Origin: Lapidilactobacillus achengensis
GTDB taxonomy: Bacteria > Bacillota > Bacilli > Lactobacillales > Lactobacillaceae
Assembly: GCF_003946655.1 (NCBI RefSeq)
Contig: NZ_RHOV01000014.1
Coordinates: 1 to 64,000 of the forward strand
Reading direction: 5' to 3'
DNA length: 64,000 nucleotides
The position numbers and the translations under genes are program-made. Below the pieces are notes generated by a model, which had not been told where the DNA came from, ran no database searches, and saw only the letters and a list, made by a program, of their open reading frames with translations. This document shows, one piece after another, positions 37,850-45,097 of this stretch. Numbering within the stretch: position 1 is the first letter of the stretch; every line of letters begins with the position of its first letter.

Positions 37850-38936
37850 TTGAACCTGCGCTTGATTACAGAAGAGTAGGGTGTTGCGCGTGAGCGCAAC
37901 CGGCTGGGACTGCTGTTGCGGACTGGAAACGTGCTCACCGACCCAGCTCCCTGCGCTTAGCTACGCAACTATTCCGGAGGCACAAACCGGCCTCCAAAAT
38001 AGTTGCTAGGCTAATGCTCAGGAGCTACCCGGGTCGGTTCGCACTCTGTTTCGAACGTGGTGGGCGTCGTTTGGAGCCAATCCGCAAAGTGCGCGGCTTG
38101 TCTTCAAATCGAGCCTTGTCCTAAGCGGCAAAGCCGCCAAGGACAATTTCACCACTGAAACGTGTTCGCCGACCTAGCTTCTTCCGCTTAGCTACGCAAC
38201 TATTCCGGAGGCACAAACCAGCCTCCAAAATAGTTGCTAGGCTAATGCTCAGAAGCTGACAAGGTCGGCTCTCACTCTGGATAGAGCCGCGCAGTCCCAG
38301 CCGGTTGCTGAACAGAATTGCGGTTATCTGCAATCGAAGTGAAGGATTTGACGAAGTGGGTTTGCAAGTGTGGTGGTCAAAAAATTGCCTTTTTGGGGTG
38401 GTATGACAATACCAACTGATTAGGATTAGGAGGTCGGGACACTTTGCGAGGCTGAACATCTCTACTCACTTTTTTAACAATCCATTGGTTGAAACTTACC
38501 GATATTCAGTTGATTCGCCAAAATTTTGTCCGAGTTCATCAGGCAGACTGTACTGATGTCACCAATTTAAAGCTTGTAACCACTAACCACGGCCGTCAAT
38601 TGCGGGAATCCCCATCAATTGACCATAGCTGGCCAGTCGGCGTGTGTGCTCAAACGGCTGTTAAAATGTTGAGCTGCTGGAGCGAAGCGTGGCGTTGGTG
38701 GGCTGTTTACTAGTTGGCGGAAGGTCGGGCTGGGGGTGAGTCAGCCGCGATATTATTGTTGGCGATTTATCGCCTACAATAAGGCCGAGCTTGAAGATTT
38801 TCGGCGATTTTCCGAAAAGCTTCAAGTCGTGCCCGCAGCGTTCCACCACCCCCAGCCCGACCTGGAGCACCACCATATCTGCCAACCACCAACACCATGC
38901 GTAGCGCAAGCTGCGACCAACCTACTTTGGAGAAGT
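37850..38936 (+). repeat. R8: large modular inverted-repeat element with doubly nested stems
   Basis: Plus orientation. Alpha outer arms CCGGCTGGGACTGC (about 37900) and GCAGTCCCAGCCGG (about 38291) enclose two separate long hairpins. The first has arms CCGACCCAGCTCC/GGAGCTACCCGGGTCGG (37939-38037); the second has arms CCGACCTAGCTTCT/AGAAGCTGACAAGGTCGG (38170-38273). Each ends in a CTATTCCGGAGG/CCTCCAAAATAG tip. The leader and gamma-2 follow (arms AGGTCGGGCTGGGGG at about 38726 and CCCCCAGCCCGACCT at about 38848). The end is GCGACCAACCTACTTT. There is no beta module. It precedes, in convergent fashion, the Crp/Fnr gene. Confidence 0.9.
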
Positions 38937-38964
38937 AAATCAACATCACGCAAGGTAAAAAGCG

Positions 38965-39630
38965 TTAGGCATCACGCACAGCGGCCAACCCGTCCACATC
39001 CAGCAAGTTGACAGTTTTGCCCTGCCGCCGCAATAACTGCTCGTCCTCAAAAATCTTGAACTTACGAGAGATCGTCTCCGGCGTTGTGCCCAAGAAACTG
39101 GCCAACTCCTTCAATTTCATTGGCAACGTGACCTGTTCTGTCTCATCAACCTTCGCCAGATCCAATAAATAAGTCGCTAGCCGTTGCTCGATCAAATCAT
39201 GGTTCAATAACTGATTTTGCCGCTCCAACGCGTCGATTTTATTGGCGTTGCTTTGTAATAGTTTCCAAGCGATACTGGGATAACGCTCCAAAAGAGGCTG
39301 GAAATCTTGCGCTTGCAGTACGCAAAAATTGGCGTTTTTCAACGTCTCAACGTACAGATCCTGATTGGTGATCCCAAACAGGTTCTTCTCACCTTCGAAA
39401 TCGCCAGCCTCTAGGACCCGCAATAATTGTTCCTTGCCATTGGCGGCCAGTTGGTAGACCTTGGCCGCGCCTTGGGCCAGGATCACCAGCTGTTTGGGCG
39501 TGTTCGGCCCCAGCGCGATCTCGCCCTTGGTTAGATGATGATGCTTGACCAACGCCGAAACCCGCACCAATTCCTCATGGTCTAGCTGGGTAAAAATCGG
39601 CACGATCTCCGCGCAAACGTGTTCTGTCAT
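38965..39630 (-). CDS. Crp/Fnr family transcriptional regulator
   Basis: A 221-residue regulator. The N-terminal cyclic-nucleotide-binding-like domain includes LTKGEIALGPNTPKQLVILAQGAAKVYQLAANGKEQLLRVLEAGDFEGE. A dimerisation helix precedes the helix-turn-helix MKLKELASFLGTTPETISRKFKIFEDEQLL, whose recognition helix ETISRKFK matches the FNR-type ETxSR motif. One Cys lies near the N-terminus (EHVCAEIVPIF), so an FNR iron-sulfur cluster is unlikely. The ATG at 39630 lies 9 nt after GAGGTG. It follows the HMA protein gene, and a perfect FNR-type site lies upstream of that gene. Confidence 0.88.
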   Translation of the reverse strand: MTEHVCAEIVPIFTQLDHEELVRVSALVKHHHLTKGEIALGPNTPKQLVILAQGAAKVYQLAANGKEQLLRVLEAGDFEGEKNLFGITNQDLYVETLKNANFCVLQAQDFQPLLERYPSIAWKLLQSNANKIDALERQNQLLNHDLIEQRLATYLLDLAKVDETEQVTLPMKLKELASFLGTTPETISRKFKIFEDEQLLRRQGKTVNLLDVDGLAAVRDA

Positions 39631-39742
39631 TGACGGTGTCACCTCACTGATAATTTAGCGTTGGATAAAACGCTTCGTGCGACTTGATTTTGGCTCTCTC
39701 GGCTGAGCATCGCAAGCTTTGATCCAAAAACGAAGCCGCGTG

Positions 39743-39773
39743 GTTGTTTGTTGTTTGTTGTTTGTTGTTTGTT
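39743..39773. repeat. 7-bp microsatellite (GTTGTTT)4
   Basis: Four exact copies of GTTGTTT plus three bases, between the HMA gene and the Crp/Fnr gene. Changes of copy number would alter spacing in the shared transcript. Confidence 0.9.
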
Positions 39774-39789
39774 ATATGGAGCTTTTCGC

Positions 39790-40011
39790 TCAGTCGATTT
39801 TGGTACTGGCAATATTATAACCGAGATCGGTGACCACCTGCGCCAATTTGGCCGCCGTCGTGGTCTGCGTGTTGAACTGGAGCTCCAGTTCGTTCTTTTC
39901 GAAAAGGGCGCCGACCTCGCCAACGCCGGACTGCTCTTCCAGTTGTGCTTGAATATGCTCGAAACAAGCTGGACAGGCCAGCGGTTCCAATGTAATTGTT
40001 AATTTCGCCAT
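39790..40011 (-). CDS. Heavy-metal-associated (HMA) domain protein
   Basis: A 73-residue ferredoxin-like metal-binding protein (PF00403). The metal loop reads LACPACFEHIQAQL: the family CxxC is present as CPAC, where classical copper chaperones have GMxCxxC. The strands ELELQFNTQ and the final GYNIA fit the fold. It may bind copper or another soft metal or donate it to a partner. The start at 40011 has only a weak GTAGG upstream. It probably heads an operon with the Crp/Fnr gene. Confidence 0.8.
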   Translation of the reverse strand: MAKLTITLEPLACPACFEHIQAQLEEQSGVGEVGALFEKNELELQFNTQTTTAAKLAQVVTDLGYNIASTKID

Positions 40012-40035
40012 TCTGATTGCCTACTTTCCACTACT

Positions 40036-40065
40036 ATTCTAGTCTACATCAAGCGAATCGGTAAA
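40036..40065 (-). promoter_or_regulatory. Predicted promoter of the HMA/Crp-Fnr operon
   Basis: On the minus strand TTTACC is followed 18 bases later by TAGAAT (40036-40041), just downstream of the FNR-type palindrome. Confidence 0.5.
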
Positions 40066-40068
40066 TAA

Positions 40069-40082
40069 TTGATCTCGATCAA
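40069..40082. promoter_or_regulatory. Perfect FNR/CRP-type operator
   Basis: TTGATCTCGATCAA matches TTGAT-N4-ATCAA exactly. Its centre is roughly 45 bases upstream of the predicted start of transcription of the HMA gene, close to the class II activator position. The Crp/Fnr protein encoded in the same transcript is the obvious candidate to bind it. Confidence 0.65.
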
Positions 40083-40159
40083 GTTTCCACCGGAAATCAG
40101 GGGCGGGGATGACGGTGTTAATACGGAAAATTAACCCCAATCCCTCGCTTTTTTCGGAA

Positions 40160-40309
40160 TTGCGAATTTGGGTCTTTCTGTTATAATGAAGATATAAAAA
40201 GAGCAGTCGTTGGTTCGACTGCTCCCCAGCTCCGTGAAAACACGGTGACTTGATTATTTGTTTAAAATAACCGCGATACTGTCAAGAGTTGGACGCGGTT
40301 ATTTTTTTT
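40160..40309 (+). ncRNA. Antitoxin-like RNA, array unit 1
   Basis: Promoter TTGCGA (40160-40165) and TATAAT (40182-40187), 16 bases apart. The predicted RNA of about 115 nt has a 5' hairpin GAGCAGTCG/CGACTGCTC, a small CCGTG/CACGG hairpin and the terminator stem AATAACCGCG/CGCGGTTATT with T8. The terminator overlaps the 3' end of the convergent toxin gene. GACTGCTCC can pair with the toxin ribosome binding site GGAGTAGTC. The family resembles type I systems (Fst/RNAII, txpA/RatA). Confidence 0.7.
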
Positions 40310-40403
40310 GACCTAATTTAATCAGATCAATCGCGAGCTGAACGGCCTGAACAACAAAAATTCCAGCCATGAACAACAAGACGATGACATCCTTAACGGA
40401 CAT
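40299..40403 (-). CDS. Small hydrophobic toxin-like peptide, array unit 1
   Basis: A 34-residue peptide beginning MSVKDVIVLLFMAG and ending IDLIKLGQKK: one transmembrane helix with a charged N-terminus and a basic tail, like Hol-Tox/Fst-type membrane toxins of type I systems. AAAGGAG lies 7 nt before the ATG. The stop codon and the last two Lys codons lie within the bidirectional terminator shared with the opposite RNA. The upstream region is of the short form. The ORF is far below usual size cut-offs, but eight near-identical copies under purifying-like conservation support it. Toxicity is inferred, not shown. Confidence 0.7.
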   Translation of the reverse strand: MSVKDVIVLLFMAGIFVVQAVQLAIDLIKLGQKK

Positions 40404-40484
40404 CAGACTACTCCTTTCTCCAGATTTACGATTTTTTCTGTTCGTTCGATGAAATGTTGCGTGTTTTTTTGTGATTTCTCTAAG

Positions 40485-40635
40485 TTGCGAATTTGGGTTC
40501 ATCTGTTATAATGAAGATGTAAAAAGAGCAGTCGTTGGACCGACTGCTCTCCAGGGCCGTGAAAACACGGTGACTGATTATTTTGTTGCAAAATAACCGC
40601 GACTTGGTCAGAAGTTGGACGCGGTTATTTTTTTT
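40485..40635 (+). ncRNA. Antitoxin-like RNA, array unit 2
   Basis: TTGCGA (40485-40490) and TATAAT (40507-40512). Same three-hairpin layout as unit 1. The loop of the first hairpin reads TTGGAC, and GACTGCTC is followed by T instead of C, shortening the predicted pairing with the toxin site to 8 bp. Confidence 0.7.
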
Positions 40636-40729
40636 GACCTAATTTAATCAGATCAATCGCGAGTTGAACGGCCTGAACGACGAACGTTCCCGCCATGAAC
40701 AACAAGACGATGACATCCTTGATGGACAT
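40625..40729 (-). CDS. Toxin-like peptide, array unit 2
   Basis: 34 residues, beginning MSIKDV (Val3 of the other copies is Ile). The upstream region is of the long form, with the extra segment of about 125 bp. Confidence 0.7.
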   Translation of the reverse strand: MSIKDVIVLLFMAGTFVVQAVQLAIDLIKLGQKK

Positions 40730-40930
40730 CAGACTACTCCTTTCTCCAGATTTACGACCCAGAAATGATCGTATTGGTCATAGGACCACAACCTTTCGAA
40801 TCAGATTAGCCACCGCATCAACTTACCCTGTGACACCTAGTCTATCAGCTAATGGATAGAAAAGGAACAGACAGATTTACAATTTTGTCTGTTCGTGCGG
40901 TGGGATGTCGGTTTTTGTGCTTTCTCTAAG

Positions 40931-41076
40931 TTGCGAATTTGGGCCTTTCTGTTATAATGAGGATGTAAAAAGGGCAGTCGCGCCAACGACTGCTCTCTAG
41001 GGCCGTGAAAACACGGTGACTGGTTGTTACTTAAATAACCGCAACTTGGTCAGAAGTTGGACGCGGTTATTTTTTT
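40931..41076 (+). ncRNA. Antitoxin-like RNA, array unit 3
   Basis: TTGCGA (40931-40936) and TATAAT (40953-40958). The first hairpin starts GGGCAGTCG and has the loop CGCCAA. The terminator T-run is one base shorter than in other units (seven T). Confidence 0.7.
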
Positions 41077-41170
41077 GACCTAATTTAATCAGATCAATCG
41101 CGAGCTGAACGGCCTGAACAACAAAAGTTCCGACCATGAACAACAAGACGATGACATCCTTAACGGACAT
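41027..41170 (-). CDS. Toxin-like peptide, array unit 3, C-terminally extended
   Basis: Loss of one A/T in the 3' homopolymer shifts the frame after GQK. The peptide gains 14 residues (NNRVQLLTKLRLFK) and reaches 47 residues, read through the terminator hairpin. Ala13 of the other copies is Val here. The translated mRNA would have to extend past the usual terminator, so the product may be non-stop or unexpressed. Short-form upstream region. Confidence 0.6.
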   Translation of the reverse strand: MSVKDVIVLLFMVGTFVVQAVQLAIDLIKLGQKNNRVQLLTKLRLFK

Positions 41171-41251
41171 CAGACTACTCCTTTCTCCAGATTTACGATT
41201 CTCTCTGTTCGTTCGATGAAATGTTGCGTGTTTTTTTGTGATTTCTCTAAG

Positions 41252-41401
41252 TTGCGAATTTGGGTTCATCTGCTATAATGAAGATATAAAAAGAGCAGTC
41301 GCGCCAACGACTGCTCCCCAGGGCCGTGAAAACACGGTGACTGATTATTTGTTCAAAATAACCGCAACTTTGTCAAAAGTTTGGATGCGGTTATTTTTTT
41401 T
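41252..41401 (+). ncRNA. Antitoxin-like RNA, array unit 4
   Basis: TTGCGA (41252-41257) and TATAAT (41274-41279). The first hairpin loop is CGCCAA. Terminator stem AATAACCGC/GCGGTTATT with T8. Confidence 0.7.
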
Positions 41402-41495
41402 GACCTAATTTGACTAGATCAATCGCGAGCTGAACGGCCTGAACGACGAACGTTCCGGCCATGAACAACAAGACGATGACATCCTTGACGGACAT
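41391..41495 (-). CDS. Toxin-like peptide, array unit 4
   Basis: 34 residues ending IDLVKLGQKK (Ile28 to Val). Long-form upstream region. An in-frame extension to 62 residues exists upstream but lacks a ribosome binding site. Confidence 0.7.
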   Translation of the reverse strand: MSVKDVIVLLFMAGTFVVQAVQLAIDLVKLGQKK

Positions 41496-41701
41496 CAGAC
41501 TACTCCTTTCTCCAGATTTACGACCTAAGAATGATCGTATTGGCCATAAGACCACAACCTTTCGAATCAGATTAGTCACCGCATCAACTTACCCTGTGAC
41601 ACCTAGTCTATCAGTTAGTATGTGGAAAAGAAACAGACAGATTTGAGATTTTCTCTGTTCGTTCGATGAAATGTTGCGTGTTTTTGTGTGATTTCTCTAA
41701 G

Positions 41702-41852
41702 TTGCAGATTTGGGTTCATCTGCTATAATGAAGATATAAAAAGAGCAGTCGTTGGTCCGACTGCTCCCCCAGGGCCGTGAAATCACGGTGACTGATTATT
41801 TTTTACAAAAATAACCACGACTTGTCAGAAGTTAGACGCGGTTATTTTTTTT
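41702..41852 (+). ncRNA. Antitoxin-like RNA, array unit 5
   Basis: TTGCAG (41702-41707) and TATAAT (41724-41729). The first hairpin loop is TTGGTC. The terminator stem has one mismatch (AATAACCAC against GCGGTTATT). Confidence 0.65.
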
Positions 41853-41946
41853 GACCTAATTTGACTAGATCAATCGCGAGCTGAACGGCCTGAACGACGA
41901 ACGTTCCGGCCATGAACAACAAGACGATGACATCCTTAACGGACAT
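41842..41946 (-). CDS. Toxin-like peptide, array unit 5
   Basis: 34 residues, same as unit 4 in the parts compared (IDLVKLGQKK end). Long-form upstream region. Confidence 0.7.
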   Translation of the reverse strand: MSVKDVIVLLFMAGTFVVQAVQLAIDLVKLGQKK

Positions 41947-42153
41947 CAGACTACTCCTTTCTCCAGATTTACGACCTAGAAATGATCGTATTGGTCATAG
42001 GACCACAACCTTTCGAATCAGATTAGTCACCGCATCAACTTACCCTGTGACACCTAGTCTATCAGTTAATATGTAGAAAAGGAACAGACAGTTTTGCGAT
42101 TTTGTCTGGTGCGGTGGGTGAGACTGTTGGTGGTTTTTCGTAATTTTTCTAAG

Positions 42154-42303
42154 TTGCGAATTTGGGTTCATCTGCTATAATGGAGATATAAAAAGAGCAG
42201 TCGTTGGACCGACTGCTCCCCAGGGCCGTGAAAACACGGTGACTGATTATTTTAGTTAAAAAATAACCATAACTCTGTCAAAAGTTGAGTGGTTATTTTT
42301 TTT
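42154..42303 (+). ncRNA. Antitoxin-like RNA, array unit 6
   Basis: TTGCGA (42154-42159) and TATAAT (42176-42181). Loop TTGGAC. The terminator stem is altered on both sides (AAATAACCA/TGGTTATTT), a paired change. Confidence 0.7.
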
Positions 42304-42397
42304 GACCTAATTTGACTAGATCAATCGCGAGTTGGACAGCCTGAACAACAAAAGTTCCGGCCATGAACAACAAGACGATGACATCCTTAACGGACAT
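42293..42397 (-). CDS. Toxin-like peptide, array unit 6
   Basis: 34 residues, IDLVKLGQKK end. Short-form upstream region, so only about 80 bases separate its start codon from the promoter of the next RNA. Confidence 0.7.
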   Translation of the reverse strand: MSVKDVIVLLFMAGTFVVQAVQLAIDLVKLGQKK

Positions 42398-42477
42398 CAG
42401 ACTACTCCTTTCTCCAGATTTACGATTTTTTCTGTTCGTTCGATGAGATATTGGTGGTTTTTCGTGATTTCTCTAAG

Positions 42478-42624
42478 TTGCGAATTTGGATTCATCTGCT
42501 ATAATGAAGATATAAAAAGAGCAGTCGCGACAACGACTGCTCCCCAGGGTCGTGAAAACACGGTGACTGGTTGTTACTTAAATAACCGCAACTTGGTCAG
42601 AAGTTGGACGCGGTTATTTTTTTT
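42478..42624 (+). ncRNA. Antitoxin-like RNA, array unit 7
   Basis: TTGCGA (42478-42483) and TATAAT (42500-42505). First hairpin loop CGACAA. Confidence 0.7.
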
Positions 42625-42718
42625 GACCTAATTTAATCAGATCAATCGCGAGCTGAACGGCCTGAACGACGAACGTTCCAGCCATGAACAACAAGACGAT
42701 GACATCCTTGACGGACAT
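42614..42718 (-). CDS. Toxin-like peptide, array unit 7
   Basis: 34 residues, IDLIKLGQKK end. Long-form upstream region. Confidence 0.7.
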   Translation of the reverse strand: MSVKDVIVLLFMAGTFVVQAVQLAIDLIKLGQKK

Positions 42719-42921
42719 CAGACTACTCCTTTCTCCAGATTTACGACCTAGAAATGATCGTATTGGCCATAAGACCACAACCTTTCGAATCAGATTAGTC
42801 ACCGCATCAACTTACCCTGTAATATCTAGTCTATCAGCTAATATGCGGAAAAGGAACAGACAGATTTGCGATTTTGGCTGTTCGTTCAAGAAGTTGCGTG
42901 TTTTTTTGTGATTTCTCTAAG

Positions 42922-43069
42922 TTGCGAATTTGGGTTCATCTGCTATAATGAAGATATAAAAAGAGCAGTCGCTACAACGACTGCTCCCCAGGGCCGTGAA
43001 AACACGGTGACTTGGTTATTGCTTAAATAACCGCGATACTATCATAGGTTGAACGCGGTTATTTTTTTT
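42922..43069 (+). ncRNA. Antitoxin-like RNA, array unit 8
   Basis: TTGCGA (42922-42927) and TATAAT (42944-42949). First hairpin loop CTACAA. Confidence 0.7.
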
Positions 43070-43163
43070 GACCTAATTTAATCAGATCAATCGCGAGTTG
43101 AACAACCTGAACAACAAAAGTTCCGGCCATGAACAACAAGACGATGACATCCTTGACGGACAT
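43059..43163 (-). CDS. Toxin-like peptide, array unit 8
   Basis: 34 residues; Ala20 of the other copies is Val (FVVQVVQLAIDL). Long-form upstream region with a second exact CAGATTTACGA 120-130 bases upstream. Confidence 0.7.
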   Translation of the reverse strand: MSVKDVIVLLFMAGTFVVQVVQLAIDLIKLGQKK

Positions 43164-43368
43164 CAGACTACTCCTTTCTCCAGATTTACGACCTAAGAAT
43201 GATCGTATTGGCCATAAGACCACAACCTTTCGAATCAGATTAGTCACCGCATCAACTTACCCTGTGACACCTAGTCTATCAGCTAATGGAAAGAAAAGGA
43301 ACAGACAGATTTACGATTTTGGCTGTTCGTTCAAGAAGACGCTGATAAATTTTTGTGATTTCTCTAAG

Positions 43369-43516
43369 TTGCGAATTTGGGTTCATCTGCCATAATGAAG
43401 ACATCGAAAGAGCAGTCGCGACAAAGACTGCTCCCCAGGACCGTGAAAACACGGTGACTGAATGTTACTTAGATAACCGCAACTTGGTCAGAAGTTGGAC
43501 GCGGTTATTTTTTTAC
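43369..43516 (+). ncRNA. Orphan antitoxin-like RNA, ninth array unit, no toxin
   Basis: TTGCGA (43369-43374) and a weakened -10, CATAAT (43391-43396). The first hairpin has a mismatch (GCAGTCG against AGACTGC). The terminator is present, but no toxin frame follows; the sequence leaves the family at the T-run. This is the decayed end of the array or a toxin-free RNA. Confidence 0.6.
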
Positions 43517-43548
43517 CACAATATCCACCATGCCAATAATTCTTCAAC

Positions 43549-43602
43549 AAAAAAACCGATCGTCATCGGCGCTACTTGGCCAGATGACGATCGGTTTTTT
43601 TT
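43549..43602. terminator. Strong bidirectional terminator
   Basis: ACCGATCGTCATC (43555-43567) and GATGACGATCGGT (43583-43595), a perfect 13-bp stem with A-run and T-run on either side. It ends the DUF1002 gene. The stretch 43603-43750 holds short degenerate repeats (ATCGTCGAATCA twice) and no gene. Confidence 0.9.
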
Positions 43603-43751
43603 GAAGCCCAATTTCGTTACCGTCTGTTCGTTAAATCGTTGCATCGCTAAATCCGTGGATCGTCGAATCAGTGAACTCTCAAATTGCTGGGTCGTTTGAT
43701 CGTCGAATCATGAAGCGACTCAAATTGCCGCTTCAGCACTTTGGCCTTGAA

Positions 43752-44750
43752 TTACTTGAACCAGCCGCTGATGGTTTGCCAGAGGCTTTGGAAGAATTTG
43801 CCTAGTTGGTCACCGATTTTCTGGAGGAAATTGCGGTTTTCTTCGGTGTCTAATTTGTTGAAAATCGATTTGGCGTTAGTCTGGATGTTGCTGATCAGTT
43901 TGCTGGCTTGTTCCTTGAAACCGGCCGAATCAAGGGCGCCCGAATCGCGGATCTTGACCAACATGTTGATGATCTGGGTCTTTTGATTGTCGGTGATGAT
44001 GTTGATGATGCCGTTGTTGGTCAGCTGATTATTGACGATGGTGGTGATGTCGCCGGTGGAAATGTTGCTGCCTTTCTCGGCCATCTCTTTCTTGGCGGCG
44101 GCGACGGCGTTGTTCAGTTGGGCGTCGGAGTAACCGTCTTTATCTTTATTGGCACTGTTGATGTCGCTGAGGGTGGACATTTCTTCCTGAGCGGCGGTCA
44201 CTTGGCTTTGATTGAGCGTGTTGCCGGTGGAAGCGTAAGCGGCGTAAACACCGGCCAGTGCGCCTGAACCGTCGATCGGGGTCGCGGAGGTGACGTAAAT
44301 ATTCGCGTCAGTCACGCCGGCGGTCAAGGCCGCGTTTTTGTACTGGTCGGCGGTGATGGTCGTGATGTTGTTGCGCCCATTATAATTGAGGATCTGCACA
44401 TTGATCCCGGTTCCGGTCGCCGTTTTCTCGATCAGGGCGCTGGACCAAACGCCAGAACTGGTGGTAAAAGTTGAACCAGAAGGATTGAGATACTTGACCA
44501 AAGTCGCGCCGTTAACGGTGATCGTTTGATAGTTGCCGCTGATTTTGGCGGTCAAGGTGTCAATCGTGCCTTGCTTTTGCGCCGCGGTCAGTGAGGTGCC
44601 CAGAGTCAGGACCGGTTCCGTCCAAGTGGCGCTACTGCTGCCGTCCGCCGCCAGCACGGTTTGGTGGTTGGCGTGACTGAAGCCGACTGCCGCGCCGACT
44701 AAGAGCGTCAAGCCCATGGTTGCGATGATTTTCTTCAAGAATGATTTCAT
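43752..44750 (-). CDS. DUF1002 family secreted protein
   Basis: A 332-residue exported protein. A signal peptide (KIIATMGLTLLVGAAVGFSHANHQTVLA) is followed by the DUF1002 core: LTLGTSLTAAQKQGTIDTL, GVTDANIYVTSATPIDGSGALAGVYAAY and a helical C-terminal half. It ends with an amphipathic Trp/Phe-rich helix (FFQSLWQTISGWFK). Its function is unknown in the family. The start at 44750 has GAGG upstream. A strong promoter precedes it. Confidence 0.88.
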   Translation of the reverse strand: MKSFLKKIIATMGLTLLVGAAVGFSHANHQTVLAADGSSSATWTEPVLTLGTSLTAAQKQGTIDTLTAKISGNYQTITVNGATLVKYLNPSGSTFTTSSGVWSSALIEKTATGTGINVQILNYNGRNNITTITADQYKNAALTAGVTDANIYVTSATPIDGSGALAGVYAAYASTGNTLNQSQVTAAQEEMSTLSDINSANKDKDGYSDAQLNNAVAAAKKEMAEKGSNISTGDITTIVNNQLTNNGIINIITDNQKTQIINMLVKIRDSGALDSAGFKEQASKLISNIQTNAKSIFNKLDTEENRNFLQKIGDQLGKFFQSLWQTISGWFK

Positions 44751-44788
44751 GATCGAACCTCGTTTTTCATTTAATAATTGCTAGCTCC

Positions 44789-44818
44789 ATTATACCAAGC
44801 CCGCCGCGGCTCGCCCAA
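44789..44818 (-). promoter_or_regulatory. Predicted promoter of the DUF1002 gene
   Basis: On the minus strand TTGGGC (44813-44818) and TATAAT (44789-44794), 18 bases apart. Confidence 0.6.
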
Positions 44819-45097
44819 TCATTCCCGCTCATCTTAACCATCCCTTAAGCAAAATCAGTCCTGCGACGGAGACCGGGCGCGGCTTCTAGCGACGAGCGGG
44901 CCAGCAGCTTAAGCAACGAGTGATCCAGCGGCTTAAATAACGGGCGGTCCAGCAGCCTAAATAACTCGCTCGCCACTGAGAAAAATAAATTATTTGGCCG
45001 CCAGCCTGTTTTCCAGCGAAATCGTCGGAACAATGTGTTAAAATAAATACAATGTAACCGCTTTAATAATTGGTACGCTTCAGGAAGGGTCAGTGGG

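Noticed and set aside
41391-41579. 62-residue N-extended toxins (MTNLIRKVVVLWPIRSF...)
   Set aside because: The extension starts without a ribosome binding site, is absent in the short-leader units, and the inner ATG has a strong AAAGGAG.
40160-43516. Regularly spaced repeats that might be a CRISPR array
   Set aside because: The period is about 300-450 bp, repeats include promoters, ORFs and terminators, and there are no unique spacers or cas genes.
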